A stretch of 47,968 nt of DNA. It comes from CAZDAM01 sp964503595 (GTDB lineage: Bacteria > Muiribacteriota > UBA6191). The notes beneath the pieces are model-generated. The model was not told where the DNA came from. It did no database searches and saw only the letters and a list, made by a program, of their open reading frames with translations. The stretch lies in assembly GCA_964503595.1 (NCBI GenBank), contig CAZDAM010000012.1:1-47968 (forward strand). Direction: 5' to 3'. The position numbers and the translations under genes are program-made. Below are positions 8,379-15,894 of this stretch, piece after piece (positions within the stretch are counted from its first letter, which is position 1; each line of letters begins with the position of its first letter).

Positions 8379-9347
8379 ATGAAAACTCTTGTGATTGCTG
8401 ATGTCAGAAAAGGGACCATTCGTAAGTCCACCTGGGAGGTTCTTTCTGAAGCCTGCCGTTTGAGCTCTGATGTAGAAGTCGCTTTGATTGGCTATTCCAT
8501 CTCAGATGATGAAGCAAAGAAAGCAGCCCATTTTGGAGCATTGAAAATTCATGTTGTGGATCAGCCGGAATTTCAGACCTACGTCAATACGCCCTTTATT
8601 CATGCGGCCAAAACCATTGTGGAATCGGTCAATCCACGACTTGTCATCCTGCCGACAAGCGAATCGATCAAGGATTTTGTGCCGGGGCTTGCTCAGAAAA
8701 CCGGTGCCAGTGCAATTACTGACTGCTGCAGGATTGAAGTCAAGGGCGATGCAATTCAGATCGATCGTCCTCTGATGGCAGCCAAAGTGCGCTCTTCTAT
8801 GGAAACAGCTCATTCCCGCGTAATTCTCACGGTTCGGGCAGGTTCTTTTGATGTTGTCGAGCCAGATACATCTAAAACAGCAGAAATCGTGAAAGTTTCC
8901 GTCGATATTCCTGAATTGAAACAGGTTCTGAAAGAAGTTCTCTCGGCAGCTTCCGGCAAGCTTTCCCTGGATGAGGCAGATATTGTGATTGCCGCTGGCA
9001 GAGGCTGCAAGGATGAAGCTGGAATCAAACTGATTGAAGAGCTGGCGGATGTGCTGGGAGCGGCTGTCGGTTCGACTCGGGCCGTTGTGGAATCCGGTCT
9101 GGTTTCGGCAACTCTTCAGATTGGGCAGACCGGTAAGGTCATCAATCCGACTCTTTACATCGGTTGCGGTGTTTCCGGTGCTGTGCAGCATACTGCAGGA
9201 ATGGGGAATTCCAAGGTGATTGTTGCGATCAACAAGGATTCGGAAGCTCCGATTTTCAATATTGCCGACTATGGTCTGGTTGGAGATTTGTTTCAGGTCA
9301 TTCCAGTCCTGATTCAGGCGGTCAAAGAGCTTAAAGCAGGCAACTGA
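8379..9347 (+). CDS. etfA: Electron transfer flavoprotein alpha subunit (EtfA/FixB family)
   Basis: This is the FAD-binding large subunit of ETF. The C-terminal FAD domain is canonical: GSTRAVVESG, QIGQTGKVINPTLYIGCGVS, GAVQHTAGMGNSKVIVAINK and EAPIFNIADYGLVGDLF. The length is 322 residues. It follows etfB by 13 bp with a Shine-Dalgarno (GAAAGGA). Its stop overlaps the next start by one base (TGATG), implying translational coupling to the quinone oxidoreductase gene. Confidence 0.95.
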   Translation: MKTLVIADVRKGTIRKSTWEVLSEACRLSSDVEVALIGYSISDDEAKKAAHFGALKIHVVDQPEFQTYVNTPFIHAAKTIVESVNPRLVILPTSESIKDFVPGLAQKTGASAITDCCRIEVKGDAIQIDRPLMAAKVRSSMETAHSRVILTVRAGSFDVVEPDTSKTAEIVKVSVDIPELKQVLKEVLSAASGKLSLDEADIVIAAGRGCKDEAGIKLIEELADVLGAAVGSTRAVVESGLVSATLQIGQTGKVINPTLYIGCGVSGAVQHTAGMGNSKVIVAINKDSEAPIFNIADYGLVGDLFQVIPVLIQAVKELKAGN

Positions 9348-10687
9348 TGGAAGAAGAAAAGTTTGACTGTATCATCGTTGGTGGGGGGGTGGCCGGGTGT
9401 GCGGCTGCCAAGGTTCTTGCCGACAATAATCTGAAAATCCTTCTGGTCGAGAGAGGGGACTGGACCGGAGCCAAGAATGTATCCGGGGGAGTTCTCTGGG
9501 GACCCACGGCTGCGGAGATTTTTCCCACTCTCAATGAAGAATTTTCTCTGGAAGATGCTCCCTTTGAAAGGGTGATCACTCATCGAAGGCTTTCTTTTGT
9601 CAGCGATCAGGCCATGACCAGCCTTGATTTCAAATCGGCCAACTATCTGAGTCGTCCCTATAATGGACTGGCTGTTCTTCGTTCCCGTTTTGATCGCTAC
9701 CTGGGCGAGCAGGTTGAGGAATCCATCGCCAAATCGGACTTCGCCGAAGACTCGCTGGTGGCCACCGGGATTCTGGTGGATCGTCTGCTCAGGGATGAAA
9801 ATGGCCGGGTGACTGGAATCAAAGCCGGGGAAGATGAATTCCATGCGGACTGCGTGATTCTTGCGGAAGGGGTGAACTCCCTTCTGACCCGTTCAATTGG
9901 TCTTCAGAACGGATATGTCGAGGCCGAGCTGGTAGGCACCGGAATCAAGGAAGTCTGGCAGTTTGACCCAGATCTTCTGGAAGCCAAATTTCAGCTCGAA
10001 GGCATCACCGGAATGTCCAATGAGTTTGTCGGTTGTACCGAAGGTGTTGAAGGCGGGGCTTTCCTTTATACAAATAAGGATTCCATTTCTCTTGGGATGG
10101 TTCTTGGACTTGCGAGTCTTCGGGATAAGAAGAAAAGTCCGTACGGACTTCTGGATTCCTTCAAGGAACATCCATCGATTCGTCCCATTTTAAAGGGCGG
10201 AAAGATGGTGGAATATTCTGCCCATGTTGTACCAGTTGGTGACAAGCGTCTGATACCTAAAAAACTCTATGCAGATGGAGTCATGGTGGTTGGAGACGCA
10301 GCGGGTCTTCTTCTGAATACAGGAAAGGCGATTGAGGGCATGAACATGGCGATGGAATCGGGCCGCCAGGCTGCGATGACTGTCATTGAAGCCAGGCGTC
10401 TCAAGGATTTTTCCGCTCCTCAGATGAGCCGCTACCAGGAACGTCTGGGTGAGTCCTTTGTGTTGAAGGATCTGAACCGCTTTCAGGGCGCAGTCCACTT
10501 TCTTCACAAACCGGAAATGTTCCGACGCTATCCGGATCTGATCAACGGAATTGTGGAAAAGACTTTTGTGGTCAATGGACGGCCCAAGCAGAAAACTTCA
10601 GAAATCATACGCGAAGTAGTAGCGGAACAGAAAATTTCCTACTGGGAACTTCTCACCACTGCCATTGAAGGAGGAATGAACCTGTGA
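9347..10687 (+). CDS. fixC: FixC-type ETF-quinone oxidoreductase flavoprotein
   Basis: This is the flavoprotein subunit that moves electrons from ETF to the membrane quinone pool. The N-terminal Rossmann motif VGGGVAGCAAAKVLAD and the next segment LLVERGDWTGAKNVSGGVL match the GR2/FixC family. VVGDAAGLLLNTGKAIEGMN is the C-terminal FAD motif. Its 446 residues fit FixC; the ferredoxin part that is fused in mitochondrial ETF-QO is encoded separately by the next gene. It overlaps the etfA stop by one base and the fixX start by four. Confidence 0.9.
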   Translation: MEEEKFDCIIVGGGVAGCAAAKVLADNNLKILLVERGDWTGAKNVSGGVLWGPTAAEIFPTLNEEFSLEDAPFERVITHRRLSFVSDQAMTSLDFKSANYLSRPYNGLAVLRSRFDRYLGEQVEESIAKSDFAEDSLVATGILVDRLLRDENGRVTGIKAGEDEFHADCVILAEGVNSLLTRSIGLQNGYVEAELVGTGIKEVWQFDPDLLEAKFQLEGITGMSNEFVGCTEGVEGGAFLYTNKDSISLGMVLGLASLRDKKKSPYGLLDSFKEHPSIRPILKGGKMVEYSAHVVPVGDKRLIPKKLYADGVMVVGDAAGLLLNTGKAIEGMNMAMESGRQAAMTVIEARRLKDFSAPQMSRYQERLGESFVLKDLNRFQGAVHFLHKPEMFRRYPDLINGIVEKTFVVNGRPKQKTSEIIREVVAEQKISYWELLTTAIEGGMNL

Positions 10688-10959
10688 GCAGCATCAAGGA
10701 TCGTCTGATTACGGTAAAGAACAATATTTCCAAGAAGCCGCATATTGTGGTGAACGATGAAATCTGTAATACGACCTGCCCGCACAAGGCCACGACCTAT
10801 GTGTGCCCGGCAGTCTGTTTTGAACTGATTGACGGAAAAATGCGTTTCCAGTACGAGGATTGCATTGAGTGCGGAACCTGTCTGCACGCCTGTGATCAGG
10901 GTGCGGTTTCCTGGAACTTTCCGGATTCCGGTCACGGTGTGAGTTTCCGTCTGGGGTAG
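10684..10959 (+). CDS. fixX: FixX-type ferredoxin-like protein
   Basis: This 91-residue protein is the [4Fe-4S] partner of FixC and the counterpart of the C-terminal ferredoxin domain of ETF-QO. It shows PHIVVNDE near residue 20, CPAVCFEL near 41, then GKMRFQYEDCIECGTCLHAC and a FixX-like tail (GHGVSFRLG). The start is a GTG overlapping the fixC stop (GTGA). The Cys spacing supports one cluster; two further Cys (CNTTC) near residue 28 are extra compared with E. coli FixX. Confidence 0.9.
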   Translation: MSSIKDRLITVKNNISKKPHIVVNDEICNTTCPHKATTYVCPAVCFELIDGKMRFQYEDCIECGTCLHACDQGAVSWNFPDSGHGVSFRLG

Positions 10960-10961
10960 GC

Positions 10962-12107
10962 ATGTATCTGTTTGAAGCTGGTGAAGACCAGAAAATGATT
11001 CAGGAAGCGGCGCGGGACTTTGCCCAGAGCAGGATTCTTCCCAACGCCATGAAATGGGATCAGTCTCACGAATTCCCTGAAGAAGTCATTCGGGAGCTTG
11101 GCGAGCTGGGTCTCATGGGTATGACGGTTCCGGAAAATCTGGGTGGCGGTGGAACCGATACGGTTGCCTACGCCCTGGCTGTCATGGAAATTGCCCGGGG
11201 CTGTTCCTCGGTAGCTGTTACCATGTGTGTGAACCATCTGGTCTGCGAAATTCTGAATCTTTATGGTTCAGAAGAGCAGAAACATGAATGGCTTCCAAAA
11301 CTGGCATCCGCAGAGACGCTGGGTTCTTTCTGCCTGAGTGAACCTCAGGCTGGGTCGGATGCCCAGAATCAGAAAACCCGAGCGGTTCAGGATGGAAACG
11401 AATGGATCCTCACCGGCAAAAAATCCTGGATCACCAATGGAACCTATGCCGGGCTTTTTGTTGTGACTGCGGTAACGACTGAAAGCGATGGCAAGAAGGA
11501 AATTACAGCCTTTCTGGTTCCAGGCGACGCCAAGGGGCTGATTCGGGGAAAACCTGAACATAAGATGGGCCAGTGTGCCAGCAATACCGTGGAAATAACT
11601 CTGGATGGGGTCCGAGTTCCCGAATCCTCTATCATTGGTGGCCAGAACGGCTTCAAGGTCATGATGAATGGATTGAATTCCGGTCGGATCGGCATTGCGG
11701 CTCTTTGTTGCGGTGTGGGTCGGGCCTGTCTGGAAGAGGCGTCCCGTTATGCCAATGAAAGAATTGCCTTTGGGGCCCCCATTGCCCGCTTTCAGGCGAT
11801 TCAGTTCAAGATTGCGGATATGGCGACCGAGCTTGAGGCCAGCGAACTTCTGACTCTGAAGGCTGCCTGGCTGAAGGACGAAAATCGCAATTTTATGGAA
11901 GCTGCATCCATGGCCAAGCTGAAAGCTGCTGAAACATGCAATGAGTTGGCAAAAGAGGCCCTTCAGATCCATGGGGGCAATGGTTATGTGGTGGAGTATC
12001 TGGTCGAGAAACTGTACCGGGATGCCCGCATTACTACGATTTATGAAGGAACTTCCGAAATTCAGCGTCTTGTCATAGGACGTACGGTTCTTTCCCGTTT
12101 TCAATAG
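10962..12107 (+). CDS. Acyl-CoA dehydrogenase 2
   Basis: This is the second acyl-CoA dehydrogenase of the operon, 381 residues, starting 3 bp after fixX with GGGGTAGG as ribosome-binding site. The FAD segment reads FCLSEPQAGSDAQNQKTRAV. The catalytic-glutamate region is IYEGTSEIQRLVIG, and IHGGNGYVVEYLVEKLYRDA precedes it. It is clearly homologous to the copies at 6429 and 12127 but differs through the substrate-pocket region, so it probably handles a different acyl chain. Not recognised to a specific substrate. Confidence 0.92.
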   Translation: MYLFEAGEDQKMIQEAARDFAQSRILPNAMKWDQSHEFPEEVIRELGELGLMGMTVPENLGGGGTDTVAYALAVMEIARGCSSVAVTMCVNHLVCEILNLYGSEEQKHEWLPKLASAETLGSFCLSEPQAGSDAQNQKTRAVQDGNEWILTGKKSWITNGTYAGLFVVTAVTTESDGKKEITAFLVPGDAKGLIRGKPEHKMGQCASNTVEITLDGVRVPESSIIGGQNGFKVMMNGLNSGRIGIAALCCGVGRACLEEASRYANERIAFGAPIARFQAIQFKIADMATELEASELLTLKAAWLKDENRNFMEAASMAKLKAAETCNELAKEALQIHGGNGYVVEYLVEKLYRDARITTIYEGTSEIQRLVIGRTVLSRFQ

Positions 12108-12126
12108 ACTATAAAGAGGTGGCAGG

Positions 12127-13269
12127 GTGAATTTTGAACTGACAGAAGATCAAAGGATGATTCGCGACACCGTGAAGGAATTCGCGGTCAGGAAAGTTGC
12201 TCCGGGGGTTCTGGAAAGGGATGAAAAAGGGGAATTCCCCCATGCTCTGGTCCAGGAACTGGGAGAGATGGGTCTGATGGGAATGGTTCATCCCGAGGAG
12301 TATGGCGGGGGCGGAGTTGATAATGTTTCCTACGCTCTGGCAATTGAGGAGCTGGCGCGTTATGACGCTTCCCTGGCAATTACCTTAGCGTCCCATACTT
12401 CCCTTGGAACCGGTCATATCGCCTATTTTGGTGATGAGGAAATCAAGCAGAAGTACCTGCCGGATCTCACCAGTGGCAAGAAGCTGGCTGGTTGGGGACT
12501 GACAGAACCAGGTTCCGGATCCGATGCTTCCGGAATGAAAACCGTAGCAACCGATGAAGGCGATCATTATCTTATCAACGGATCGAAGATTTTCATCACT
12601 CAGGGAACCGTTGGCGAAGTTTTCGTCATTCTGGCCAATACTGATAAATCCAAGGGATCCAAGGGGGTTTCCGCCTTTGTGGTAGACAAGGAAATGCCCG
12701 GATTTTCCAGCGGGGCCAAGATGCACAAGCTGGGCCTTCGTTCTTCCGATACTTCCGAGCTGATTCTGGAAAATGTCAAAGTACCCAAGAATCACCTGAT
12801 TGGTGATTTCAATCTTGGGTTCATTCAGTCCATGAAAATCCTCGAAGGTGGCCGGATCGGCATTGCCGCTTTGTCTCTGGGGCTGGCTCGTGGGGCCCTG
12901 GAAGATTCCGTTCACTATCTTCAGGAAAGACAGCAGTTCGGTGACTCTCTGTCCAATCTGGCACCACTGCGGTTCAAGGTGGCTGATATGTGGGTTCAGA
13001 TTGAAGCTGCCCGCAATCTGATTCTGAGAGCAGCCCAGCTTCGGGATCAGGAACGTCCTCATAATCGTGAGGCGGCCATGGCCAAGCTGATGGCTTCTGA
13101 AATCTGTATGGCCTGTACTCATGCCGGAATTCAGCTTCACGGCGGCTATGGCTACATGGCGGAATATCATGTGGAGCGCTATTATCGCGATGGCAAACTG
13201 ATGGAGATTGGTGAAGGTACCAGCGAAGTTCAGCGCCTGATCATTGCCCGAAACGTTCTTCAGGGCTGA
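12127..13269 (+). CDS. Acyl-CoA dehydrogenase 3
   Basis: This is the third acyl-CoA dehydrogenase, 380 residues, starting at GTG 12127 with AGAGGTGG upstream. It carries GWGLTEPGSGSDASGMKTVA and LHGGYGYMAEYHVERYYRDG. Its catalytic region is EIGEGTSEVQRL, with IGEGT where the other two copies have IYEGT; the glutamate is retained. It is the last gene of the operon and is followed by a hairpin. The three paralogues probably arose by duplication inside a fatty- or branched-chain acyl-CoA oxidation operon. No hydratase, hydroxyacyl dehydrogenase or thiolase is encoded in the window. Confidence 0.92.
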   Translation: MNFELTEDQRMIRDTVKEFAVRKVAPGVLERDEKGEFPHALVQELGEMGLMGMVHPEEYGGGGVDNVSYALAIEELARYDASLAITLASHTSLGTGHIAYFGDEEIKQKYLPDLTSGKKLAGWGLTEPGSGSDASGMKTVATDEGDHYLINGSKIFITQGTVGEVFVILANTDKSKGSKGVSAFVVDKEMPGFSSGAKMHKLGLRSSDTSELILENVKVPKNHLIGDFNLGFIQSMKILEGGRIGIAALSLGLARGALEDSVHYLQERQQFGDSLSNLAPLRFKVADMWVQIEAARNLILRAAQLRDQERPHNREAAMAKLMASEICMACTHAGIQLHGGYGYMAEYHVERYYRDGKLMEIGEGTSEVQRLIIARNVLQG

Positions 13270-13290
13270 TTTTCAGTCTTCGATGAATTC

Positions 13291-13330
13291 AAGAACCCCG
13301 GCCCAAAACGATATTTGGGGCGGGGTTCTT
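13291..13330. terminator. Strong hairpin between convergent genes
   Basis: AAGAACCCCGGCCCAAA (13291-13307) pairs with TTTGGGGCGGGGTTCTT (13314-13330) over about 17 bp with one mismatch and a 6-nt loop. No long T-tract follows on either strand. It lies between the convergent ETF operon and selO and probably acts as a shared transcription end or RNA-stabilising hairpin. Confidence 0.6.
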
Positions 13331-13377
13331 CCATGTAAAAATGTCTGAGTTTTGTGGTTTTTGATGGACTGATTGGC

Positions 13378-14958
13378 TCAGGAACTACAGGATAAGGCGG
13401 AGCAGCCTGGACGATAGCGTGCCCACTCCGGACGACGGGTAAAAAACCTTTCATTTTCCGGTTGCTCGTCATAGGGTTTTTTCAAAAGGTTTAAAAGCTC
13501 ATCAATCCGGCTGGTATCACCACTTTGGGCCAGATCAATGGCTTCCTGGGCGAGGTAGTTTCTCAGGACATATTTGGGATTGGCCTGATTCATCAGCAGG
13601 CGGGATTCACTGGGACTCAGATTCTGGCGGATTCTTCGCTCCTGGTATTTCCCCAGCCAGTCCAGAAGAGAAGTTTTTACCGCCTCGGGAGAGGTGTAGT
13701 AGGCGGGCTCCAGAATTTCCAGAAGCTGTTCCTCGCTGGCATTCTGAAGAGGAATTCTGGCCAGATTGCGGAAGAAAATGGTCATGTCTGTTTCTGTGGC
13801 ACTCAGAATCGAGAAAAGCTCATGCAGAAGATCCAGATCCTGGTCACCAAGGGGAGTGGAGAAGCCGAGCTTGGCGGCAAACATGGTCTCAAAGCTTTCC
13901 CGGTAGATTTTCTGGTAGAGACGAAGCCCGCCTTCAGCATCTTCTTCGCTCAGCCCCAAAGGCCTGAGGGACATGGCCAGACGGCTTAGGTTCCAGAGTC
14001 CGATTTCAGGCTGCCGACCATAGCAGTAGCGTAAGGAGGACGCGTCGGTGGTATTTGGGGTCCACATGGGGTCATAGCCTTCAAGCCAGCCATAGGGGCC
14101 GTAATCGATGGTGAGCCCCAGGATGGAAAGGTTGTCCGTATTCATGACCCCATGCACAAATCCGACCCTCATCCAGTGAGCAATGAGCCGGGCGGTGCGG
14201 CGCGAAACTTCATGAAAGAAGGCACGGACGGCTTTTGGGGAATCGGGAGATCCCAGCTCAGGAAAATGGGTTTTAAGAGTATAGCTGTAGAGCTTTTTGA
14301 GAGTGGATACCTCGTTTCGGTGAGCTAGAATCTCAAAGTTTCCGAAGCGGATGAAGCTTGGGGCAACCCGGCAGACGATGGCTCCGGGTTCATCCATGGC
14401 ATTGCCATCGTAAAACATGTCTCTTAAGACATCTTCCCCGGTGTGAATCAGGCTCAGGGCCCTCGTTGTCGGAATCCCCAGGTGATACATGGCTTCACTC
14501 ATCAGAAATTCGCGGACGGAGGAACGAAGAACTGCTCTTCCGTCTCCCCGACGCGAGTAGGGGGTAGGACCAGCTCCTTTCAGCTGAAGCTCCTGAATCT
14601 GATTCTTTGAATCTCTGAGTTCTCCTAGAGAAATGGCTCTTCCATCTCCCAGCTGTCCGGCCCAATGACCGAACTGGTGGCCTCCGTAGCATGCGGCATA
14701 GGGTCGCATGGAAGGACTAAGGACATTCCCTGCCAGGATTTCAATGTCGTCTTTCTGCGGTTTGGAGAGATTCAGGTCCAAAGCCAGTTCCTTGGAAAAG
14801 CCGTAAAGGTATGGATCCGTGACGGGTTCAGGCCTGACATTGGAGAAGCAGGCTTCTGATACTGTGCGGACGTAGTTTTCGGTGATGGGATCGGCGGGCA
14901 GGCTGTCGGTAAAGGTGTTCAGAAAGATTTTTTGGTGAAGAGGAAGGAGGTTCTGCAT
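13378..14958 (-). CDS. selO: SelO/YdiU family protein AMPylase
   Basis: Pseudokinase-fold enzyme of the SelO family, known to transfer AMP to protein hydroxyl groups in redox homeostasis. From ATG 14958 it has 526 residues. It shows the glycine-rich segment GGHQFGHWAGQLGDGRA, the ATP region QLKGAGPTPYSRRGDGRA, SSVREFLMSEAMYHLGIPTT, and the metal-binding segment HGVMNTDNLSILGLTIDYGP. The C-terminus ends LSCSS, the cysteine form of the selenocysteine redox motif of eukaryotic SelO. The ORF could extend upstream to 15087, but that extension would read through the sRNA terminator. TACAAT ends 6 nt before ATG 14958, and the conserved N-terminus (LPLHQKIFLNTFTDSLPADP) begins there. Confidence 0.92.
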   Translation of the reverse strand: MQNLLPLHQKIFLNTFTDSLPADPITENYVRTVSEACFSNVRPEPVTDPYLYGFSKELALDLNLSKPQKDDIEILAGNVLSPSMRPYAACYGGHQFGHWAGQLGDGRAISLGELRDSKNQIQELQLKGAGPTPYSRRGDGRAVLRSSVREFLMSEAMYHLGIPTTRALSLIHTGEDVLRDMFYDGNAMDEPGAIVCRVAPSFIRFGNFEILAHRNEVSTLKKLYSYTLKTHFPELGSPDSPKAVRAFFHEVSRRTARLIAHWMRVGFVHGVMNTDNLSILGLTIDYGPYGWLEGYDPMWTPNTTDASSLRYCYGRQPEIGLWNLSRLAMSLRPLGLSEEDAEGGLRLYQKIYRESFETMFAAKLGFSTPLGDQDLDLLHELFSILSATETDMTIFFRNLARIPLQNASEEQLLEILEPAYYTSPEAVKTSLLDWLGKYQERRIRQNLSPSESRLLMNQANPKYVLRNYLAQEAIDLAQSGDTSRIDELLNLLKKPYDEQPENERFFTRRPEWARYRPGCSALSCSS

Positions 14959-14964
14959 CCATCT

Positions 14965-14970
14965 ATTGTA
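14965..14970 (-). promoter_or_regulatory. -10 element of leaderless type for selO
   Basis: TACAAT on the minus strand, then AGATGG, then the ATG at 14958. The -35 is poor. It lies about 20 bp beyond the U-tract of the second sRNA terminator, so selO has its own promoter and is insulated from the sRNA genes. Confidence 0.5.
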
Positions 14971-14989
14971 CACTTTTGTTTCAGGCAGG

Positions 14990-15069
14990 AAAAAGAAAAG
15001 GGGCCCCGTGGACAGCGGGACCCCGACAGGAGATGGATTCAGCAGCCAGGAGGACTGCTTCATCAGGAC
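14990..15069 (-). ncRNA. Fur-controlled small RNA, copy B (predicted)
   Basis: A predicted RNA of about 80 nt reading leftward. The promoter TTGAAA (15099-15104), 17-nt spacer and CAGAAT (15076-15081) places the 5' end at 15069, exactly where identity with copy A resumes (GUCCUGAUGAAGCAG). A first small hairpin (GCAGUC with GGCUGC) has a CUCCU loop. An unpaired conserved stretch AAUCCAUCUCCUGUC follows, then a terminator stem GGGGUCCCG/CGGGGCCCC with one G-U pair and a UUUUCUUUUU tail. No ORF with a ribosome-binding site is present. Organisation and size match Fur-repressed sRNAs such as PrrF and RyhB, but the sequence does not match either that I can recall. Confidence 0.8.
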
Positions 15070-15088
15070 TTTCTTATTCTGACACAAA

Positions 15089-15103
15089 TGAAAATGATTT
15101 TCA
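15089..15103. promoter_or_regulatory. Fur-like box of sRNA copy B
   Basis: TGAAAATGATTTTCA is a perfect 7-1-7 inverted repeat, close to the Fur consensus TGATAATnATTATCA (one change per half-site). It lies across the -35 and spacer of the sRNA promoter, where a bound repressor would block RNA polymerase. Confidence 0.8.
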
Positions 15104-15167
15104 ATATCATTTTTTAGAAATTGGAGCTTTTTTTGATTTGGCTGCAGAAGGAAGGAGTTTCAGGAGT

Positions 15168-15245
15168 AAAGAAAAAGGGGCCCCGTGGACAGCGGGACCC
15201 CGACAGGAGATGGATTTGACAGCCAGGAGGCTGCTTCATCAGGAC
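15168..15245 (-). ncRNA. Fur-controlled small RNA, copy A (predicted)
   Basis: This is the first of two tandem sRNA genes, predicted 78 nt, with its 5' end at 15245. The promoter is TTGAAA (15275-15280), a 17-nt spacer and CAGGAT (15252-15257). The RNA differs from copy B mostly in the first hairpin (CAGCC/GGCUG here, GCAGUC/GGCUGC there), where pairing is kept by compensating changes. The conserved stretch AAUCCAUCUCCUGUC and the terminator (stem 15177-15201, U-tract 15168-15176) are identical. Copies start 176 bp apart. Preservation of promoter, operator, stem, seed and terminator, with drift elsewhere, indicates selection on an RNA product. Confidence 0.82.
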
Positions 15246-15264
15246 ATATACATCCTGCCACAAT

Positions 15265-15279
15265 TGAAAATGATTTTCA
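15265..15279. promoter_or_regulatory. Fur-like box of sRNA copy A
   Basis: TGAAAATGATTTTCA, the same perfect 7-1-7 palindrome as in copy B, again overlapping the -35/spacer of the sRNA promoter. The surrounding 19 bp (15263-15281) are also nearly palindromic. Confidence 0.8.
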
Positions 15280-15285
15280 ATATCG

Positions 15286-15321
15286 AAAATAAAAATAGGC
15301 CGCTTTTTTTCAGATAAGCGG
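15286..15321 (-). terminator. Rho-independent terminator of the manganese exporter gene
   Basis: On the minus strand CCGCTT (15316-15321) pairs with AAGCGG (15300-15305), followed by an A/T-rich ATTTTTATTTT tail, immediately after the exporter stop. It ends just before the Fur box of sRNA copy A, so the sRNAs are independent transcription units and not processed from the exporter mRNA. Confidence 0.75.
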
Positions 15322-15322
15322 A

Positions 15323-15880
15323 TCAGGATTGCATCAGAGCCGCAATCCCCAGAATTACAAACAGCCCGCAGGCCAGACGGCGACAGAAACTGAGGGGCAA
15401 TTTTTTCATGAATTTATTGCCCAGATAGACCACGGGAACATTGGCAATCATCATCCCAAGGGTTGTGCCGGCTGTGACCCAGAAAAGTGCATGATAGCGG
15501 GCAGCCAGAATCACGGTGGCCAGCTGGGTCTTGTCTCCGATTTCGGCAATGAAGAAGAGGGCTGTGGTGACAGCAAAGGGGCCCCATTTGGATGGAGTGG
15601 ATTCCGGGCTTTCATCCTTATCCGGAATGAGTAGCCAGAGCCCGACCAGAATGAAGCTGACTCCAACACCAACCCGGATCTGTTCTGGGGTAAACCAGTT
15701 GGCCAGTAGTTGGCCAACATAGGCGGAAGCGGTGTGATTGAGCAGGGTTGCGACCAGAATTCCACATACAATGGGGGTCTTGCGAGCGAACCGGGCGGCC
15801 AGAAACAAAGAGAGCAATTGTGTTTTGTCTCCGATTTCGGCAAGGGCAACGGCAAGAGAGGAATTGAAGAAAGCTTCCAA
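15323..15880 (-). CDS. Gdt1/TMEM165 (MneA-type) manganese exporter family protein
   Basis: This 185-residue membrane protein belongs to the UPF0016/Gdt1 cation exporter family; bacterial members such as Vibrio MneA export Mn2+. Both hallmark E-x-G-D-K-T motifs are present, as ALAEIGDKTQLLSLFLAARF near residue 13 and FIAEIGDKTQLATVILAARY near residue 112, in two homologous halves of three helices each. The start is TTG 15880 with AGGAG five bases upstream. The upstream leader carries a predicted yybP-ykoY manganese riboswitch, which supports manganese as the substrate. Its Shine-Dalgarno region is complementary to the conserved stretch of the adjacent twin sRNAs. Confidence 0.9.
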   Translation of the reverse strand: MEAFFNSSLAVALAEIGDKTQLLSLFLAARFARKTPIVCGILVATLLNHTASAYVGQLLANWFTPEQIRVGVGVSFILVGLWLLIPDKDESPESTPSKWGPFAVTTALFFIAEIGDKTQLATVILAARYHALFWVTAGTTLGMMIANVPVVYLGNKFMKKLPLSFCRRLACGLFVILGIAALMQS

Positions 15881-15885
15881 GAGGA

Positions 15886-15894
15886 CTCCTGTCG
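15886..15894 (-). promoter_or_regulatory. Shine-Dalgarno of the manganese exporter; predicted sRNA target
   Basis: The mRNA reads CGACAGGAG here, five bases before the TTG start. It is a perfect 9-nt complement of CUCCUGUCG, present in both sRNAs (15201-15209 and 15024-15032). Pairing would occlude the ribosome-binding site. Confidence 0.5.

Noticed and set aside
14959..15087. N-terminal extension of SelO to 15087
   Set aside because: It would translate the body and terminator hairpin of sRNA copy B; SelO conservation begins at the ATG at 14958.
14990..15281. Duplicated 130-bp unit as a mobile element or REP repeat
   Set aside because: Only two copies are visible in the window, and each is a full promoter-operator-RNA-terminator unit with compensating stem changes, as expected for a gene.
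14932..15317. Plus-strand ORFs across the duplicated region
   Set aside because: The reading arises from the repeated GC hairpins; there is no ribosome-binding site and no protein-like pattern. The repeat is better explained as twin sRNA genes on the minus strand.
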